In this document: piece by piece, positions 16,496 to 24,126 of the stretch
How positions within the stretch are numbered: position 1 is the stretch's first letter
Layout: each line of letters begins with the position of its first letter
NCBI RefSeq assembly: GCF_040096055.1
Contig: NZ_JBBMFK010000012.1
Span: 51,786-115,785, forward strand
DNA length: 64,000 nt
Source of the DNA: Pseudoflavonifractor intestinihominis
GTDB taxonomy: Bacteria > Bacillota > Clostridia > Oscillospirales > Oscillospiraceae
Reading direction: 5' to 3'
Made by a program: the position numbers and the translations under genes
The notes under the pieces: generated by a model
Seen by the model: only the letters and a program-made list of their open reading frames with translations
Database searches by the model: none
Told to the model about the DNA's origin: nothing

Positions 16496-17772
16496 GCCTG
16501 TCCCTCCCCCGGCATCACCACGGCCAGCGCCGCCCGCTCCGGCGTAAAGCAGGTACGGATGCACGCCTCCACGTCCGCCTGGCTGATGTTCTCAAAGACC
16601 TCCGGGAAACGGAGCATATCGTAGCCGGCGAAATAGGCCTGGGCCATGCCCACGCAGATGTTCTCAAAGGAGTTGAGGCCCCGCACCTTGGTGCCGTACA
16701 TGCCCTTTTTCAGCCGGGCAAACAGGGCCGGGTCCACGCCCTCCCGACCGATCCGCTCCGCCTCGGCGGCAATGGCCGCGGCCAGCGCGTCCGGGTCGGT
16801 GCTCTCCCCGCCGGCCATGGCATAGGCGCAGGAGGGATAGCCGTCAAAGCCGTAGGTGAAGCTGCTGTTGAGCAGGCCCTCCCGGTACAGCCGGACATAC
16901 AGGGGGCTGGAGTTGCCCAGCAGGGCCTCGCAGGAGAGCTCCGCCACCAGCTTCTGCCGGAACTGCTCCTCCCCCCTGGGCGCCGGGTCCATCTTCCAGC
17001 CCAGCTGGAAGATGGGGGTGGACACCTCCATCTTCAGCTCCGTCCGGCTCCTGGCCGCGGCCTGGGGCTCGGCGGGGCCGTAGTCCCTGGAGATGGAGCC
17101 CTTGCCCTCTTTGGGCAGGATCTCCCGGGCCATCTCCAACACCTTCTCCGGGTCCACGTTGCCCGCCACGCAGAGCACCATATTGCCCGGGTTGTAGAAG
17201 GCGCTGTGGCACAGGTTCAGGGTATCCGCCGTGATGCGGGAGATGGACTCGATGGTCCCCGCCACCGAGGTGCGGATGGGGTGATGGGCGTACAGCCCTT
17301 CCAGCATGGCGTAGTACACCTGGTTCTCCGGATCGTCCTCGATCATCCGGATCTCCTGGCCGATGATGCCCTGCTCCTTGTCCACGCTCTCCTGAGTGTA
17401 GTAGGGCTGGGAGACGAAGGAGAGCAGGATCTTCAGATTCTCATAGAATTTTTCCGTGCTCTCAAAGTAGTAGCCCGTGATGGCCGAGCTGGTGAAGGCG
17501 TTGGGGCTGGCGCCATTGGCGGCCAGGTCCTGAAGGGCGTTGCCGTCCTTGGTGTCAAAGGTCTTGTGCTCCAGAAAATGGGCCACCCCGGCAGGGGTGT
17601 CGTGCCACTTGCCGTCCAGCTGGAATTTCATGTCCATGCCGCCGTAGTCGGTGGCGAAAAAGGCGTAGCTCTTCTGAAAATCCGGCTTCACATCCACGTA
17701 GACGGTCAGGCCGTTGTCCAGCCGGGCGGAAAAGACGGTCTCCCCCATCCGGGGATATTCCTTGCGATTCAC
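16492..17772 (-). CDS. M16 zinc metallopeptidase, active subunit (YmfH-like)
   Basis: A 426-residue insulinase/pitrilysin-family protein. The inverted zinc motif HFLEH (HxxEH) lies near residue 68, with the downstream glutamate in the family position within QGIIGQEIRMIEDD. Such proteins act as pairs, one active and one inactive. I start at a GTG at 17772 because AGGAGGAACACCA precedes it and it overlaps the stop of the upstream M16 gene by four bases; a longer open frame runs to 18024 inside that gene. Substrate unknown; related pairs process peptides in Bacillus. Confidence 0.85.
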   Translation of the reverse strand: MNRKEYPRMGETVFSARLDNGLTVYVDVKPDFQKSYAFFATDYGGMDMKFQLDGKWHDTPAGVAHFLEHKTFDTKDGNALQDLAANGASPNAFTSSAITGYYFESTEKFYENLKILLSFVSQPYYTQESVDKEQGIIGQEIRMIEDDPENQVYYAMLEGLYAHHPIRTSVAGTIESISRITADTLNLCHSAFYNPGNMVLCVAGNVDPEKVLEMAREILPKEGKGSISRDYGPAEPQAAARSRTELKMEVSTPIFQLGWKMDPAPRGEEQFRQKLVAELSCEALLGNSSPLYVRLYREGLLNSSFTYGFDGYPSCAYAMAGGESTDPDALAAAIAAEAERIGREGVDPALFARLKKGMYGTKVRGLNSFENICVGMAQAYFAGYDMLRFPEVFENISQADVEACIRTCFTPERAALAVVMPGEGQA

Positions 17773-19055
17773 TGGTGTTCCTCCTTCCCCTTGAGGAAAT
17801 AGATGCTGTCCAGCCGCACCCGGCGGGCGGCCGCGGCCACCTGGTCCGCGGTGACCTGTTCCAGTTTGGCAGCCAGCGTCTCCGGCGCATCCCCCCGGCC
17901 CACGGCCAGCCCCAGCCAGAAGTCCTCCATGCGGCCCTGGCTGTCCAGCATGCTCTTCAGGCTGCTCACCGCGCTGCGGCGGGCGGCCTCCAGCTCCCAG
18001 GGCTCGATCTCGCCCCGGCGGCACTTCTCCAGCTGGGCCAGAATCTCGCTCTGGGCGGCATCCCGCTTGTCAAACTCCACGCCGGAGGACACCAGCATCA
18101 GGCCCTTGAACTTCTCCAGCTGAGAGCCGGCGTAGTAACACAGGGACAGCTTCTCCCGCACATTGAGGAAGAGCTTGGAGGTGGTGGTGCCGCCGAACAC
18201 GGCGTTAAAGAGCATCAGCGCGGGATACTCCTCGTCCGTCACCTTAATATCCGTGCGCAGACCTATGGACAGCTTGCCCTGGGTCACGTCCAGCGCGTCC
18301 TCAAAGCTCCGGGGCGTCTCCTCTCCCACGCCGATCCCGTTCCGGCCAATGGAGATGTCCTCCACGGCGCGGCCTTTCAGCCCGGAAAGTGCGCTGCGGA
18401 AAGCGGCCTCCACCCGGTCAAAGGGAGCGGAGCCGGAGAAATAGAGCTCCACCCGGGCGCCGGACAGCAGGGTCTGATAGCGCGTCCACAGTTCTTCATT
18501 GGTGATGGCGGCGGCACTGGGCTCGCTGCCCAGCCGGTCCACCCCGTAAGGCTCCCCCTGGCACATCAGCTGCACCAGCCGGAGCACGGCGTACTGCCGC
18601 TTGTCGTTGACCTGGGCCCGGATGCGGTCCACCAGGTTGGAACGCTCCCGCTCCACATAGGCGGAGACAAAGCCGCCGTTCTCCCTGGCCGGGGTGAGCA
18701 GCAGTTCCCCCAGCAGAGCGGCGGCCCGCTCCAGAATAGGGGTGCCGTCGGGCACATAGGCGTCGTCCAAAAAGCTGGCCACAAAGCCCACGCACTGGGT
18801 CTCCCCTTTTTTGCGCACAATGGGCTCCACCGCCCCGCCGTACAGCTCATCCAGTGCGGCGGACAGGCGCTCCATGTCCGGGCAGCGCTCCGTGCCCCGC
18901 CGCAGCACCATGGGCACCAGGGCGTTGGCGGCGGCATGCTCCTCACTCAGGGGTGTGAGAAGCTGAATCCCCATGTAGGAGGATTTGAATTTCATGGTAT
19001 GCACCGCCGTGAGATACACGCCGGGCAGCAGTTCCGTTCGGGTGACTTTGGTCAT
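17769..19055 (-). CDS. M16-family peptidase homologue, inactive partner (YmfF-like)
   Basis: A 428-residue M16-fold protein without an HxxEH motif: the region that should hold it reads LSEEHAAANALVPMVL, with a single EH and no zinc-binding pair. It keeps the C-terminal M16 features such as NAVFGGTTTSKLFLNVREKLSLCYY, which resembles the R/Y substrate-binding motif. I infer that it forms a heterodimer with the active subunit encoded immediately downstream, as in YmfF/YmfH. It is the first gene of the operon that continues to lgt and folD. Confidence 0.82.
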   Translation of the reverse strand: MTKVTRTELLPGVYLTAVHTMKFKSSYMGIQLLTPLSEEHAAANALVPMVLRRGTERCPDMERLSAALDELYGGAVEPIVRKKGETQCVGFVASFLDDAYVPDGTPILERAAALLGELLLTPARENGGFVSAYVERERSNLVDRIRAQVNDKRQYAVLRLVQLMCQGEPYGVDRLGSEPSAAAITNEELWTRYQTLLSGARVELYFSGSAPFDRVEAAFRSALSGLKGRAVEDISIGRNGIGVGEETPRSFEDALDVTQGKLSIGLRTDIKVTDEEYPALMLFNAVFGGTTTSKLFLNVREKLSLCYYAGSQLEKFKGLMLVSSGVEFDKRDAAQSEILAQLEKCRRGEIEPWELEAARRSAVSSLKSMLDSQGRMEDFWLGLAVGRGDAPETLAAKLEQVTADQVAAAARRVRLDSIYFLKGKEEHQ

Positions 19056-19270
19056 CCGCGCTCATCCTTTCTTGCCTCCCTCCTGCTGCCGGTTTTAGGC
19101 GAAATCGCACAGAGAGGCATGGAAAATTGACAAGCCTTATTATACAACGATTCCTCTCGTTTGACACCCCCAAATCCAAAAGATTGTCTCCGCCGCAGGG
19201 GAAACGCAACGCTTATGGCGCCTTGTTCAGATTGTCGGAAAATTTCCCCGAGCCATCTTCCATTTTCGTC

Positions 19271-19299
19271 TTGACAAAAACCACAAAATATTGTATCAT
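19271..19299 (+). promoter_or_regulatory. Promoter of the ylxM-ffh operon
   Basis: A consensus TTGACA (19271-19276), 17-base spacer and TATCAT (19294-19299) lie about 50 bases upstream of ylxM in the AT-rich 19,060-19,350 gap. Nothing else is recognisable in that gap. Confidence 0.83.
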
Positions 19300-19351
19300 A
19301 ACCAACGTTGTAAAGCTGATGCGCTTTACGAAACCGAAGGGAGGCTGAAGA

Positions 19352-19723
19352 ATGAAAAACCAGGCTTACCGCATGGCGCTCCTGTTCGACTTTTACGGTG
19401 ACATGCTCACCGACCGGCAGAAGGAATTCTTTGACCTCTATTATAATGAGGACCTCTCTCTGGCTGAGATCGCCGAGAATTACGACATCACCCGCCAGGG
19501 CGTCCGGGACGTGATCGTCCGGGCGGAGGGCATCATGCAGGAGCTGGAAGACAAGACGGGCATCATCCGCCGCTTCCAGAAAATGCAGTCCCAGCTCTCC
19601 GACATCGACCGCTTTGCCGACAGCATCATGGAGATGAACGACCAGCGCGGCAGCGGAGACCCAGCCATTGAGGGCCTCTGCCGGCAGATCAAGGACACCG
19701 TGGCCCAGATGAAGCAGGAGTGA
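19352..19723 (+). CDS. ylxM: SRP-operon DNA-binding protein YlxM
   Basis: A 123-residue helix-turn-helix protein of the UPF0122/YlxM family. It carries the sigma-region-4-like block LTDRQKEFFDLYYNEDLSLAEIAE and the recognition helix ITRQGVRDVIVRAE, then a coiled C-terminal half. YlxM homologues are linked to the signal recognition particle and are nearly always next to ffh. It ends four bases before ffh starts, so the two are co-translated. Confidence 0.93.
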   Translation: MKNQAYRMALLFDFYGDMLTDRQKEFFDLYYNEDLSLAEIAENYDITRQGVRDVIVRAEGIMQELEDKTGIIRRFQKMQSQLSDIDRFADSIMEMNDQRGSGDPAIEGLCRQIKDTVAQMKQE

Positions 19724-19727
19724 CCCC

Positions 19728-21098
19728 ATGGCATTTGAAGGATTAACCGAAAAGCTCTCCAACGCATTCAAAAAGCTGCGGGGCAAGGGCCGCCTCACTG
19801 AGTCCGACGTGAAGGAGGCCATGAAGGAGATCCGCATGGCCCTGCTGGAGGCCGACGTCAACTACAAGGTCGTCAAGGACTTTGTGGCCAAGGTCACCGA
19901 GCGGGCTGTGGGTTCCGACGTGCTGGAGAGCCTCACCCCCGCCCAGATGATCGTCAAGATCGTCAACGAGGAGCTGACCGCCTTGATGGGCGGTGAGAGC
20001 GCCAAGCTGACCATCTCCTCCAAGCCGCCCACGGTGGTGATGCTGGTGGGCCTCAACGGCGCCGGCAAGACCACCAACGGCGCCAAGCTGGCCGGCTACA
20101 TGAAGAAGCAGAACGGCAAGCGGCCCCTTCTGGTGGCCTGCGACACCTTCCGTCCCGCCGCCATCCAGCAGTTGGAGGTCGTGGGCGGACAGCTGGGTGT
20201 GCCTGTGTTCCAGCAGGGACTGGGCGACCCGGTGGAGATCGCCAAGGCCGGCATCGAGCACGCCAGAACCCACGGCAACGACATCGTGTTTCTGGATACC
20301 GCCGGCCGGCTCCATGTGGACGACGAGCTCATGGCCGAGCTCTCCCGTATGAAAGAGGCCGTCTCCCCCACCGAGATTCTCCTCATCGTGGACGCCATGA
20401 TCGGTCAGGACGCAGTCAACGCCGCCAAGGTGTTTGACCAGACACTGGACCTGACCGGCGTCATGCTCACCAAGCTGGACGGCGACGCCCGAGGCGGCGC
20501 GGCTCTCTCCATCAAGGCCGTCACCGGCAAGCCCATCAAGTTCATCGGCACCGGCGAAAAACTGGATCAGATCGAGGTGTTCCACCCCGACCGCATGGCC
20601 TCCCGCATCCTGGGTATGGGCGACGTGCTCTCCCTCATCGAGAAGGCCCAGCAGTCCTTTGACATGCAGAAGGCGGCGGAGCTGGAGCAGAAGATGCGGA
20701 AAAACCGCCTCACCCTCACCGACTTCTACGACCAGCTGGTCCAGGTGAAGAACATGGGCTCCCTGGCGGACATCGCCGGGATGCTCCCCGGCGTCAACGC
20801 CAAGGCGCTGGAGGGCGCCAGCGTAGACGAGCGGGCTCTGGGCCGCACCGAGGCCATCATCCTCTCCATGACCCCTGAGGAGCGGGAGAACCCCTCCCTG
20901 CTCAACAACAGCCGCAAGAAGCGGATCGCCGCCGGAAGCGGCACCCAGGTGGTGGATGTGAACCGGCTGCTCAAGCAGTTTGAGATGATGCAGCAGATGA
21001 CCAAGCAGATGACCGGCGGCCGGATGCGGAAGATGGCCAAAAAGGGCCGCTTCGGCGGATTCGGCGGCTTGGGCAAAAAGGGCGGCTTTCCCTTTTAA
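19728..21098 (+). CDS. ffh: Signal recognition particle GTPase Ffh
   Basis: A 456-residue SRP54 homologue that binds signal sequences and 4.5S/6S SRP RNA and docks with FtsY. The N-domain (1-90) is followed by the G-domain with GLNGAGKT (about 108-115), DTFRPAAIQQL, DTAGRLHVD and TKLDGDARGGAAL. The M-domain (about 300-440) is methionine-rich and carries the SRP-RNA-binding segment. The glycine-rich tail (GGFGGLGKKGG) is typical of Firmicutes. Confidence 0.98.
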   Translation: MAFEGLTEKLSNAFKKLRGKGRLTESDVKEAMKEIRMALLEADVNYKVVKDFVAKVTERAVGSDVLESLTPAQMIVKIVNEELTALMGGESAKLTISSKPPTVVMLVGLNGAGKTTNGAKLAGYMKKQNGKRPLLVACDTFRPAAIQQLEVVGGQLGVPVFQQGLGDPVEIAKAGIEHARTHGNDIVFLDTAGRLHVDDELMAELSRMKEAVSPTEILLIVDAMIGQDAVNAAKVFDQTLDLTGVMLTKLDGDARGGAALSIKAVTGKPIKFIGTGEKLDQIEVFHPDRMASRILGMGDVLSLIEKAQQSFDMQKAAELEQKMRKNRLTLTDFYDQLVQVKNMGSLADIAGMLPGVNAKALEGASVDERALGRTEAIILSMTPEERENPSLLNNSRKKRIAAGSGTQVVDVNRLLKQFEMMQQMTKQMTGGRMRKMAKKGRFGGFGGLGKKGGFPF

Positions 21099-21166
21099 CG
21101 TGGTTGGTTAGCGTCCCCCGGGGCGCTTCCATATAGATGTGAAATAATTTTGGAGGTGAAGATACA

Positions 21167-21406
21167 ATGGTTAAAATCAGACTTCGTCGGATGGGCGCCA
21201 AGAAGGCTCCTTTCTATCGTATCGTGGTGGCTGACTCCCGTTATCCCCGTGACGGCCGCTTCATCGAGGAGATCGGCACTTACAATCCCCTGGTGACTCC
21301 CGCCGAGATCAAGGTCGACGCTGACCGCGCCCAGGCTTGGATCAAGACCGGCGCTCAGCCCACCGAGACCGTGAAGGCTCTGCTGAAGAAGGCTAACGCC
21401 ATCTGA
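21167..21406 (+). CDS. rpsP: 30S ribosomal protein S16
   Basis: A 79-residue S16 with the characteristic start MVKIRLRRMGAKKAPFYRIVVADSR and the FIEEIGTYNPL block. TTGGAGGTGAAGATACA precedes the ATG. It comes after ffh and before khpA, rimM and trmD, the standard Firmicute order. Confidence 0.98.
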   Translation: MVKIRLRRMGAKKAPFYRIVVADSRYPRDGRFIEEIGTYNPLVTPAEIKVDADRAQAWIKTGAQPTETVKALLKKANAI

Positions 21407-21430
21407 GCGGCGGCCTGCTAGGAGGGCAGC

Positions 21431-21661
21431 ATGAAGGAATTGCTCACTTATATCGCCCAGAACCTGGTGGACCACCCCGAGGCGGTGTCCGTCACGGAGC
21501 ACGCGGGCGAGGACGAGACCGTCCTGGAGCTCCGGGTCGCTCCCGAGGATATGGGCAAGGTCATCGGCCGTCAGGGCCGTATCGCCAAGGAGATCCGCAC
21601 GCTGATGCGCTCTGTTGCCCAGAAGAACGGGACCAGGGTCTCTGTCGAAATTGTAGACTGA
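21431..21661 (+). CDS. khpA: KH-domain RNA-binding protein KhpA (YlqC)
   Basis: A 76-residue single-KH-domain protein. The GxxG loop appears as VIGRQGRIAKEIRTLMR. KhpA, often with KhpB, binds RNA and affects cell elongation in other Firmicutes. It starts 24 bases after rpsP and is followed by a terminator, so it closes the first part of the operon. Confidence 0.93.
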   Translation: MKELLTYIAQNLVDHPEAVSVTEHAGEDETVLELRVAPEDMGKVIGRQGRIAKEIRTLMRSVAQKNGTRVSVEIVD

Positions 21662-21690
21662 AAAACGGCGGGGCTGACCCGCCGTTTTTT
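21662..21690 (+). terminator. Terminator between khpA and rimM
   Basis: AACGGCGGG pairs with CCCGCCGTT across a short loop and ends in six T residues, immediately after the khpA stop. It would limit read-through into rimM-trmD, so those genes may depend on partial read-through or their own promoter. Confidence 0.88.
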
Positions 21691-21740
21691 GTTCCCTCAT
21701 GCGCATACGGACGGACTGCCGTCTGCAATCGGAGGTAAGC

Positions 21741-22244
21741 ATGAAAAACAAATTTCTCGAAGCCGGTCAGATCGTGAATACCCACGGCGTCCAGGGCGAG
21801 GTGAAGATCGTCCCCTGGTGCGACAGCCCGGAGTTTCTCTGTCAGTTCGATGTGCTTTACATCGACGGCCAGCCGGTCCCGGTCCGCTCCTCCCGGGTCC
21901 ACAAGGGCAACGTGCTGGCCACCCTGGAGGGCGTGTCCGACGTGAACGCCGCCATGCGGCTCAAGGGCAAGAAGGTGTCCATCGACCGCACCGGCGTGGA
22001 ACTGCCCGACGGCCGCCACTTCCTGGCCGACCTGATGGGCCTGGAGGTGCGGGACGCCGACACCGGTGAGGTGCTGGGCGAGATCAGGGACATCCTCACC
22101 CCCCCTGCCCACGAGGTCTACGTGGTGAAGGGCGGCGCCCACTCCTACCTGATCCCCGCCGTGGATGCGTTCCTGAAGGAGACCAACGTGGAGGGTGGCT
22201 ATATCCGGGTGCATCTCATCGAGGGGATGGAGAGCGATGTATAG
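21741..22244 (+). CDS. rimM: Ribosome maturation factor RimM
   Basis: A 167-residue 30S assembly factor that binds S19 and helps 16S rRNA maturation. The N-terminal beta-barrel has IVNTHGVQGEVKIVPWCD; the C-terminal PRC-barrel has LADLMGLEV and PPAHEVYVVKGG. The start at 21741 follows ATCGGAGGTAAGC and matches the family N-terminus; an open extension to 21699 crosses no known motif. It overlaps trmD by eight bases. Confidence 0.96.
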   Translation: MKNKFLEAGQIVNTHGVQGEVKIVPWCDSPEFLCQFDVLYIDGQPVPVRSSRVHKGNVLATLEGVSDVNAAMRLKGKKVSIDRTGVELPDGRHFLADLMGLEVRDADTGEVLGEIRDILTPPAHEVYVVKGGAHSYLIPAVDAFLKETNVEGGYIRVHLIEGMESDV

Positions 22245-22998
22245 AATCGACATCATGACCCTCTTTGATCTGACGGTGGGCGATATGATGAACGAGTCCA
22301 TTCTGGGCCGGGCCCAGGAGCGGGACTTTATCCGCATCGAGGCCCACCAGATCCGGGACTACACCCTCAACAAGCAGAAGCAGGTGGACGACTACCCCTA
22401 CGGCGGCGGACGGGGTGCGGTGATGCAGGCCGACCCCCTCTACCAGTGCTGGAAGCACATCACGGACACCTACGGCCCCGGCCACACCATCTACATGTCC
22501 CCCGCCGGCAAGACCTTCCGGGAGGCGGACGCCAAGCGCCTGCGGGATGACTACGACCACCTGATCCTGGTGTGCGGCCACTATGAGGGCATTGACGAGC
22601 GCTTTATTGAGGAGTGCGTGGACGAGGAAATCTCCATCGGCGACTTTGTGCTCACCGGCGGCGAGCTGGCCGCCATGGTGGTGGCCGACGCGGTGGCCCG
22701 GCTGGTGCCCGGCGTGCTCTCCGACCCGGAGTGCTTTGAGGACGAGAGCCACTGGAACGGCATGCTGGAGTACCCCCAGTACTCCCGCCCCGAGGAGTGG
22801 CATGGCCGGAAGGTCCCCCCCATCCTCCGCTCCGGCGACCACAAGAGCATCGCCAGGTGGCGGCGGAAGCAGTCCATCATCCGCACCCGGGACCGCCGAC
22901 CCGATATGTACGCCAAGCTGGACCTCTCCTCCAAGGAGGACCAGAAGCTGCTCCGGGAGATCTCCCAGGAAGAGGCGGACGGCTCCGCGGAATCATAA
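22237..22998 (+). CDS. trmD: tRNA (guanine-37-N1)-methyltransferase TrmD
   Basis: A 253-residue SPOUT methyltransferase that makes m1G37 and so prevents frameshifting. Signatures of the trefoil-knot SAM site are DDYPYGGGRG, LVCGHYEGIDER and EISIGDFVLTGGELAAMV. It starts inside the end of rimM (ATG at 22237). The stop lies eight bases before the unusual inverted repeat at 23006. Confidence 0.97.
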   Translation: MYRIDIMTLFDLTVGDMMNESILGRAQERDFIRIEAHQIRDYTLNKQKQVDDYPYGGGRGAVMQADPLYQCWKHITDTYGPGHTIYMSPAGKTFREADAKRLRDDYDHLILVCGHYEGIDERFIEECVDEEISIGDFVLTGGELAAMVVADAVARLVPGVLSDPECFEDESHWNGMLEYPQYSRPEEWHGRKVPPILRSGDHKSIARWRRKQSIIRTRDRRPDMYAKLDLSSKEDQKLLREISQEEADGSAES

Positions 22999-23005
22999 GG
23001 CATTT

Positions 23006-23075
23006 CGACAGGTAGAAAAATCTGTATTTGCGCTGTTTTTCGCCCATTACAGACGCAAGGTTTTTCTGCCTGTCG
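23006..23075 (+). ncRNA. Candidate structured RNA with pseudoknot after trmD (element A)
   Basis: A 15-bp outer helix with one G-U pair (23006-23020 with 23061-23075) encloses a second helix (23021-23026 with 23048-23053). A third, crossing helix (23028-23032 with 23054-23058) makes an H-type pseudoknot. The loop holds GTTTTTCGCCCATTACAGA, 18 of 19 bases identical to the element upstream of the pseudouridine synthase at 45058. Six T residues follow shortly after the outer stem, so it may also end the trmD transcript. No Rfam family is recognised from memory. Confidence 0.55.
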
Positions 23076-23087
23076 TTCTTTTTTCCC

Positions 23088-23116
23088 TTTACATTCCATG
23101 ATGCCCATGATACAAT
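23088..23116 (+). promoter_or_regulatory. Promoter of degV
   Basis: TTTACA (23088-23093) and TACAAT (23111-23116) with a 17-base spacer. It lies downstream of element A, so degV probably has its own transcript and element A belongs to the trmD 3' end. Confidence 0.7.
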
Positions 23117-23165
23117 AACACAGGCGACAATCTTATTTTTAATATTACATCTGGAGATTGACGAT

Positions 23166-24002
23166 ATGAGTTTTAAAATTATTGTGGACAGCTGCTGTGA
23201 CCTGACGCCCGCCATGCTGCGCAGCGGGAACTTTATCAGCGTTCCCCTCACTATCCGGGTGGGCGACACCGTGGTGGTGGACGACGCCTCCTTTGACCAG
23301 GCCGCCCTGCTCTGGCGGATGAAGGAGAGCGAAAAGGCCCCCTCCTCCGCCTGCCCCTCCCCTGCTCAGTATCTGGACGCCATGGAGTGCGGCGCGGACG
23401 ACATCTATGTGGTCACCCTCTCCGCCCTGCTGTCCGGCTCCCACAACAGCGCCGCACAGGCCCGCGCCATGTATCTGGAGGAGCACCCCGATGCCCACGT
23501 GCACATCTTCAACTCCTGCTCCGCCTCTTCCGGCGAGGTGCTCACCGCATTGAAGATCCAGGAGCTGGCCTCTTCCGGCAAGGACTTTGACACGGTGGTC
23601 AGCCGCACCTCCCGCTATATCAACGAGATGGAGACCCTCTTTGTGCTGGAAAACCTGGACAACCTGCGCAAGAATGGCCGGCTTACCCGGCTCCAGTCCA
23701 TTGTCACCGGTACCCTGAAGATCAAACTGCTCATGGGCTCCACGCCCGAGGGAGAGATCTGCAAGCGGGGGCAGGCGCTGTCCATGAAGCAGGCCCTGGG
23801 GAAGATGATCTCCCTCATGGAGGCCGACGAGAAGCACGCCGGGCGCACTCTGTGCATCACCCACTGCAACTGCCTGGAGCGCGCCTTCTACCTCAAGGAG
23901 CAGGCCCTCAAGTCCTGCCGGTTCCACGACGTGATCATCTGCGAGACCGGCGGCATCAGCACAGTCTACGCCAACGACGGCGGCATTGTGGTCGCCTACT
24001 GA
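23166..24002 (+). CDS. DegV-family fatty-acid-binding protein (FakB-like)
   Basis: A 278-residue protein of the DegV/FakB fold. FakB proteins hold a fatty acid for phosphorylation by FakA, feeding exogenous fatty acids into phospholipids. The N-terminal MSFKIIVDSCCDLTP is the family start. VTLSALLSGSHNSAAQAR and LENLDNLRKNGRL match the lipid-binding and kinase-contact regions. The frame is open to 23028, but CTGGAGATTGACG and the family start choose 23166. No fakA kinase gene is visible in the window. Confidence 0.88.
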   Translation: MSFKIIVDSCCDLTPAMLRSGNFISVPLTIRVGDTVVVDDASFDQAALLWRMKESEKAPSSACPSPAQYLDAMECGADDIYVVTLSALLSGSHNSAAQARAMYLEEHPDAHVHIFNSCSASSGEVLTALKIQELASSGKDFDTVVSRTSRYINEMETLFVLENLDNLRKNGRLTRLQSIVTGTLKIKLLMGSTPEGEICKRGQALSMKQALGKMISLMEADEKHAGRTLCITHCNCLERAFYLKEQALKSCRFHDVIICETGGISTVYANDGGIVVAY

Positions 24003-24017
24003 GTTCACAGAGACAGC

Positions 24018-24044
24018 AAGCCCCCGGCCGCCGGTCGGGGGCTT
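24018..24044 (+). terminator. Terminator after degV
   Basis: AAGCCCCCG pairs with CGGGGGCTT across a nine-base GC-rich loop, 16 bases after degV stops. The T-run is weak, so confidence is moderate. Confidence 0.65.
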
Positions 24045-24079
24045 CGTCATATCTATTTTCCGCTGAATAAGGCAGAGAA

Positions 24080-24114
24080 ATGCCGGAGGTCTGCAAGTCG
24101 CAGACCTCCGGCAT
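24080..24114. terminator. Terminator hairpin after the flotillin gene
   Basis: A 15-bp perfect stem (24080-24094 with 24100-24114) and a five-base loop, 12 bases past the stop of the leftward flotillin gene. It lies between two convergent genes and may serve both. Confidence 0.75.
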
Positions 24115-24126
24115 TGTTCGTTGTAT

